Source: Brevundimonas sp.
GTDB lineage: Bacteria; Pseudomonadota; Alphaproteobacteria; Caulobacterales; Caulobacteraceae
Assembly: GCF_013912065.1 (NCBI RefSeq)
Contig: NZ_JACESA010000005.1
Coordinates: 124,001-188,000 of the forward strand
Reading direction: 5' to 3'
DNA: 64,000 bases
In this document: positions 62,350 to 64,000 of the stretch, piece after piece
Numbering within the stretch: position 1 is the first letter of the stretch
Layout: every line of letters starts with the position of its first letter
Made by a program: the position numbers and the translations under genes
The notes under the pieces: generated by a model
Seen by the model: only the letters and a program-made list of their open reading frames with translations
What the model was told of the DNA's origin: nothing
The model's database searches: none

Positions 62350-63282
62350 TCACTGATACGCCCCCACCCTTTTCGCCACCGCCAACTGCACCAGGGTAAT
62401 CGCCAGAATGCACAGGAACAGCACGAAGGCGACCGCGCTGGCGGAGCCCAGGTTCCACCATTTGAAGCCCTCCTCGTACATGAAATACAGCACCGTCACC
62501 GTGCTCTGGGCCGGGCCGCCCTGCGTCATCACATAAGGTTCGGCGAACAGTTGGAAGAAGCTGGCGACCGAGATGATCGAGACCAGCAGCGTCGTCGGCG
62601 CGATGGCCGGCAGGGTGACATGGCGGAACTGTTTCCACGGCCCGGCGCCGTCGATGCGGGCGGCCTCGTACAGGTCGTCCGGCACGGTCTGAAGCACGGC
62701 CAGAAAGATCAGCATATTGTAGCCGAAGATCTTCCAGACCACGAACATCAGGATGGCGGGGATCGAGGTCGAGGGCTGGCCCAGCCAGTCCACCGCCGGC
62801 AGGCCGATGCTCTCAAGCCCCCAGTTGATGACGCCGTAGCGGGTGTGCAGCAGATAGCGCCACACCACGGCCGTCGCGACCAGGGTGGTGACATAGGGGG
62901 CGAAGAACATCACGCGCCAGATCGGCCGCCACTTCACCACCCGCGCATTCAGCACGACGGCGGCGGCCAGCGATGCGGCGATGGACAGGGGCACGCCCAG
63001 GACGGCGAAGGTCAGGGTGTTCTTCATCGCCCCCCAGAACAGCGGATTGGTCATCAGCCGTTCGTAATTCTGCCAGCCGACGAACCGCAAATTGTCCAGA
63101 TCGGCCAGGGCGTAGATGTCAAAGTCGGTCAGGCTGAGCAGCAGGGCCGCGACGACCGGAATGGCGAAGAACAGGCCGATGGCGATCATGGCAGGGGCGA
63201 CGAAAACCCAGGCCGCGCGCTCGCGGGCGCCGGGTCCGCGCGACGGCTTGGCCCGCGCCAATGTGGGATCGGCGACGGTCAT
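62350..63282 (-). CDS. Sugar ABC transporter permease (MalF-like)
   Basis: A 310-residue CUT1 permease with six helices. The EAA loop is EAARIDGAGPWKQFRHVTLP (about 210-229). VFVAPAMIAIGLFFAIPVVA forms helix 1 and the C-terminus is LCILAITLVQLAVAKRVGAY. Its ATG overlaps the solute-binding protein stop by 4 nt, so both are translated together. It pairs with the MalG-like permease to form the channel. Confidence 0.95.
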   Translation of the reverse strand: MTVADPTLARAKPSRGPGARERAAWVFVAPAMIAIGLFFAIPVVAALLLSLTDFDIYALADLDNLRFVGWQNYERLMTNPLFWGAMKNTLTFAVLGVPLSIAASLAAAVVLNARVVKWRPIWRVMFFAPYVTTLVATAVVWRYLLHTRYGVINWGLESIGLPAVDWLGQPSTSIPAILMFVVWKIFGYNMLIFLAVLQTVPDDLYEAARIDGAGPWKQFRHVTLPAIAPTTLLVSIISVASFFQLFAEPYVMTQGGPAQSTVTVLYFMYEEGFKWWNLGSASAVAFVLFLCILAITLVQLAVAKRVGAYQ

Positions 63283-64000
63283 ACGGCCCTGCCCTGTCCC
63301 ATCATCCAGCGGCGCTTCTCCAGCAACCGGTCGGCGCGGCGGTCGATCTCCGCCGCGGCGGTTTCAGGCGCATATTCGCCGCGCACCATACGCTCGGCGA
63401 CGATCTGCATTTCAGTGACGATCCGCTCCCACTCCGGCACCTTGGGCACGGCCTTGGCCCGCTCCAACTGCCCGCGGAAGGGCGCCAGCATCGGGTCGCG
63501 CTCGATCGCCGCGATCTCCCACGCGCTCTTGCGGGCCGGCAGGTCGCCGACGATGGTGTTGAACCGGGCCTGGACGATGGGCTCGGACAGATAGCGGACC
63601 AGGGCCCAGGCGGCCTCCTGGTGCGGCGACGACTTGAACACCGCCAGGCTGGATCCGCCCGGCGCCGAGGCGCCCAGACCGTTCGGCCCCGGAACCCCCG
63701 CCGTGGCCCAGTTCGGCTGGAACGACGCCGGCAGACGGCTGCGGAAATCCCCCACGCTCCACGGACCGGAGAAGTAGAAGCTGAAATAGCCGCGCGCGAA
63801 CTCGGTCCAGACGTTCGAGATCTGCGCCGCCGAGGCCAGGGGCGCCAGCCCCTCGGCGAACAGGCTGCGATAGAAGGCCAGGGCCGCGATGAAGCCTGGG
63901 TTGGAGAAATTGCCCCGCGTATTCTCGTCTCGCAGCAGCGGCTCGTCGCTCTGCAATCCGAAGGTCAGCAGTTGCTCGAACTCGTTCAGCGGCAGCAGGA
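63279..64000 (-). CDS. Extracellular sugar-binding protein, C-terminal part
   Basis: The frame is open to the right edge of the window, so only about the C-terminal 240 residues are seen; the TTG at 63956 is internal. The sequence fits family 1 (MalE-like) binding proteins: LPLNEFEQLLTFG at the edge, YFSFYFSGPWSVGDFRSRLP, GPNGLGASAPGGSSLAVFKS, HQEAAWALVRYLSEP and the C-terminal EWERIVTEMQIVAERMVRG. It binds a mono- or oligosaccharide in the periplasm for the two permeases downstream. The N-terminus and signal peptide lie outside. Confidence 0.92.
   Translation of the reverse strand, partial: LLPLNEFEQLLTFGLQSDEPLLRDENTRGNFSNPGFIAALAFYRSLFAEGLAPLASAAQISNVWTEFARGYFSFYFSGPWSVGDFRSRLPASFQPNWATAGVPGPNGLGASAPGGSSLAVFKSSPHQEAAWALVRYLSEPIVQARFNTIVGDLPARKSAWEIAAIERDPMLAPFRGQLERAKAVPKVPEWERIVTEMQIVAERMVRGEYAPETAAAEIDRRADRLLEKRRWMMGQGRAV

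Noticed and set aside
1-64000. CRISPR arrays, rRNA genes, insertion-sequence transposases
   Set aside because: No regularly spaced direct repeats, no rRNA-like sequence and no DDE/HUH transposase were seen on either strand.

Overview
The window is high-GC DNA with Shine-Dalgarno-led, tightly packed and often overlapping genes. It reads as an alphaproteobacterium of the order Caulobacterales, most likely Brevundimonas-like. The pointers are four TonB-dependent receptors (TBDRs) tied to ECF sigma/FecR or LacI control, a Wzy-type holdfast-like polysaccharide cluster (hfsE/F/glycosyltransferases/hfsB/A/D homologues), RcnB-like proteins, GatCAB, and plsY-dprA-topA. The species is inferred, not shown.

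Layout. 0-11.2 kb: the 3' end of a DUF5690 membrane protein, then a nutrient-uptake locus. It has a TBDR, a secreted glycerophosphodiesterase and a secreted propeller-like protein on the minus strand, facing a YdcF-like protein, ECF sigma factor, FecR anti-sigma and a second, paralogous signalling TBDR on the plus strand. 11.3-20.4 kb: a carbohydrate locus (TBDR, GH3 glucosidase, flavin-dependent halogenase, GH30 glycosidase, LacI regulator) with two near-identical palindromic operators. 20.8-26.9 kb: a second ECF sigma-FecR-TBDR operon ending in a purple-acid-phosphatase-like enzyme. 27.2 kb: tRNA-Ser(GCU). 27.3-35.3 kb: the holdfast-like cluster. 35.3-46.2 kb: housekeeping and envelope genes (Sel1-like protein, GST, two RcnB-like proteins, GatB, a metal-site-less dihydroorotase, PyrB, AEC transporter, RuvX, GatC, GatA). 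46.3-51.0 kb: a small, partly decayed integrated element with a tyrosine integrase, a beheaded UvrD-type helicase, a sigma-region-4 fragment, a conserved hypothetical and a zinc-ligand-poor MucR-like regulator. 51.0-57.8 kb: UbiH-family monooxygenase, a second glycerophosphodiesterase, PlsY, DprA and TopA. 58.0-64.0 kb: a sugar ABC importer (binding protein cut by the window end, two permeases) and a 1,067-residue secreted glycosidase, with two 105-bp structured repeats.

How the genes work together. Both ECF/FecR/TBDR loci carry a secreted phosphoesterase (a GDPD in one, a metallophosphoesterase in the other). This suggests receptors for phosphate-ester compounds, with each enzyme acting on the substrate its receptor handles. 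The LacI locus fits uptake and hydrolysis of beta-glucosidic oligosaccharides; the role of its halogenase is unexplained. The right-end ABC cluster looks like a further oligosaccharide system.

The least ordinary items are the repeated phosphoesterase/TBDR/ECF architecture, the halogenase inside a glycan regulon, the 17-bp repeated sites bounding the integrase element, the covarying 105-bp repeats inside the ABC operon, and three proteins that have lost key residues (pseudo-dihydroorotase, HfsB-like pseudo-ATPase, zinc-less MucR-like protein).
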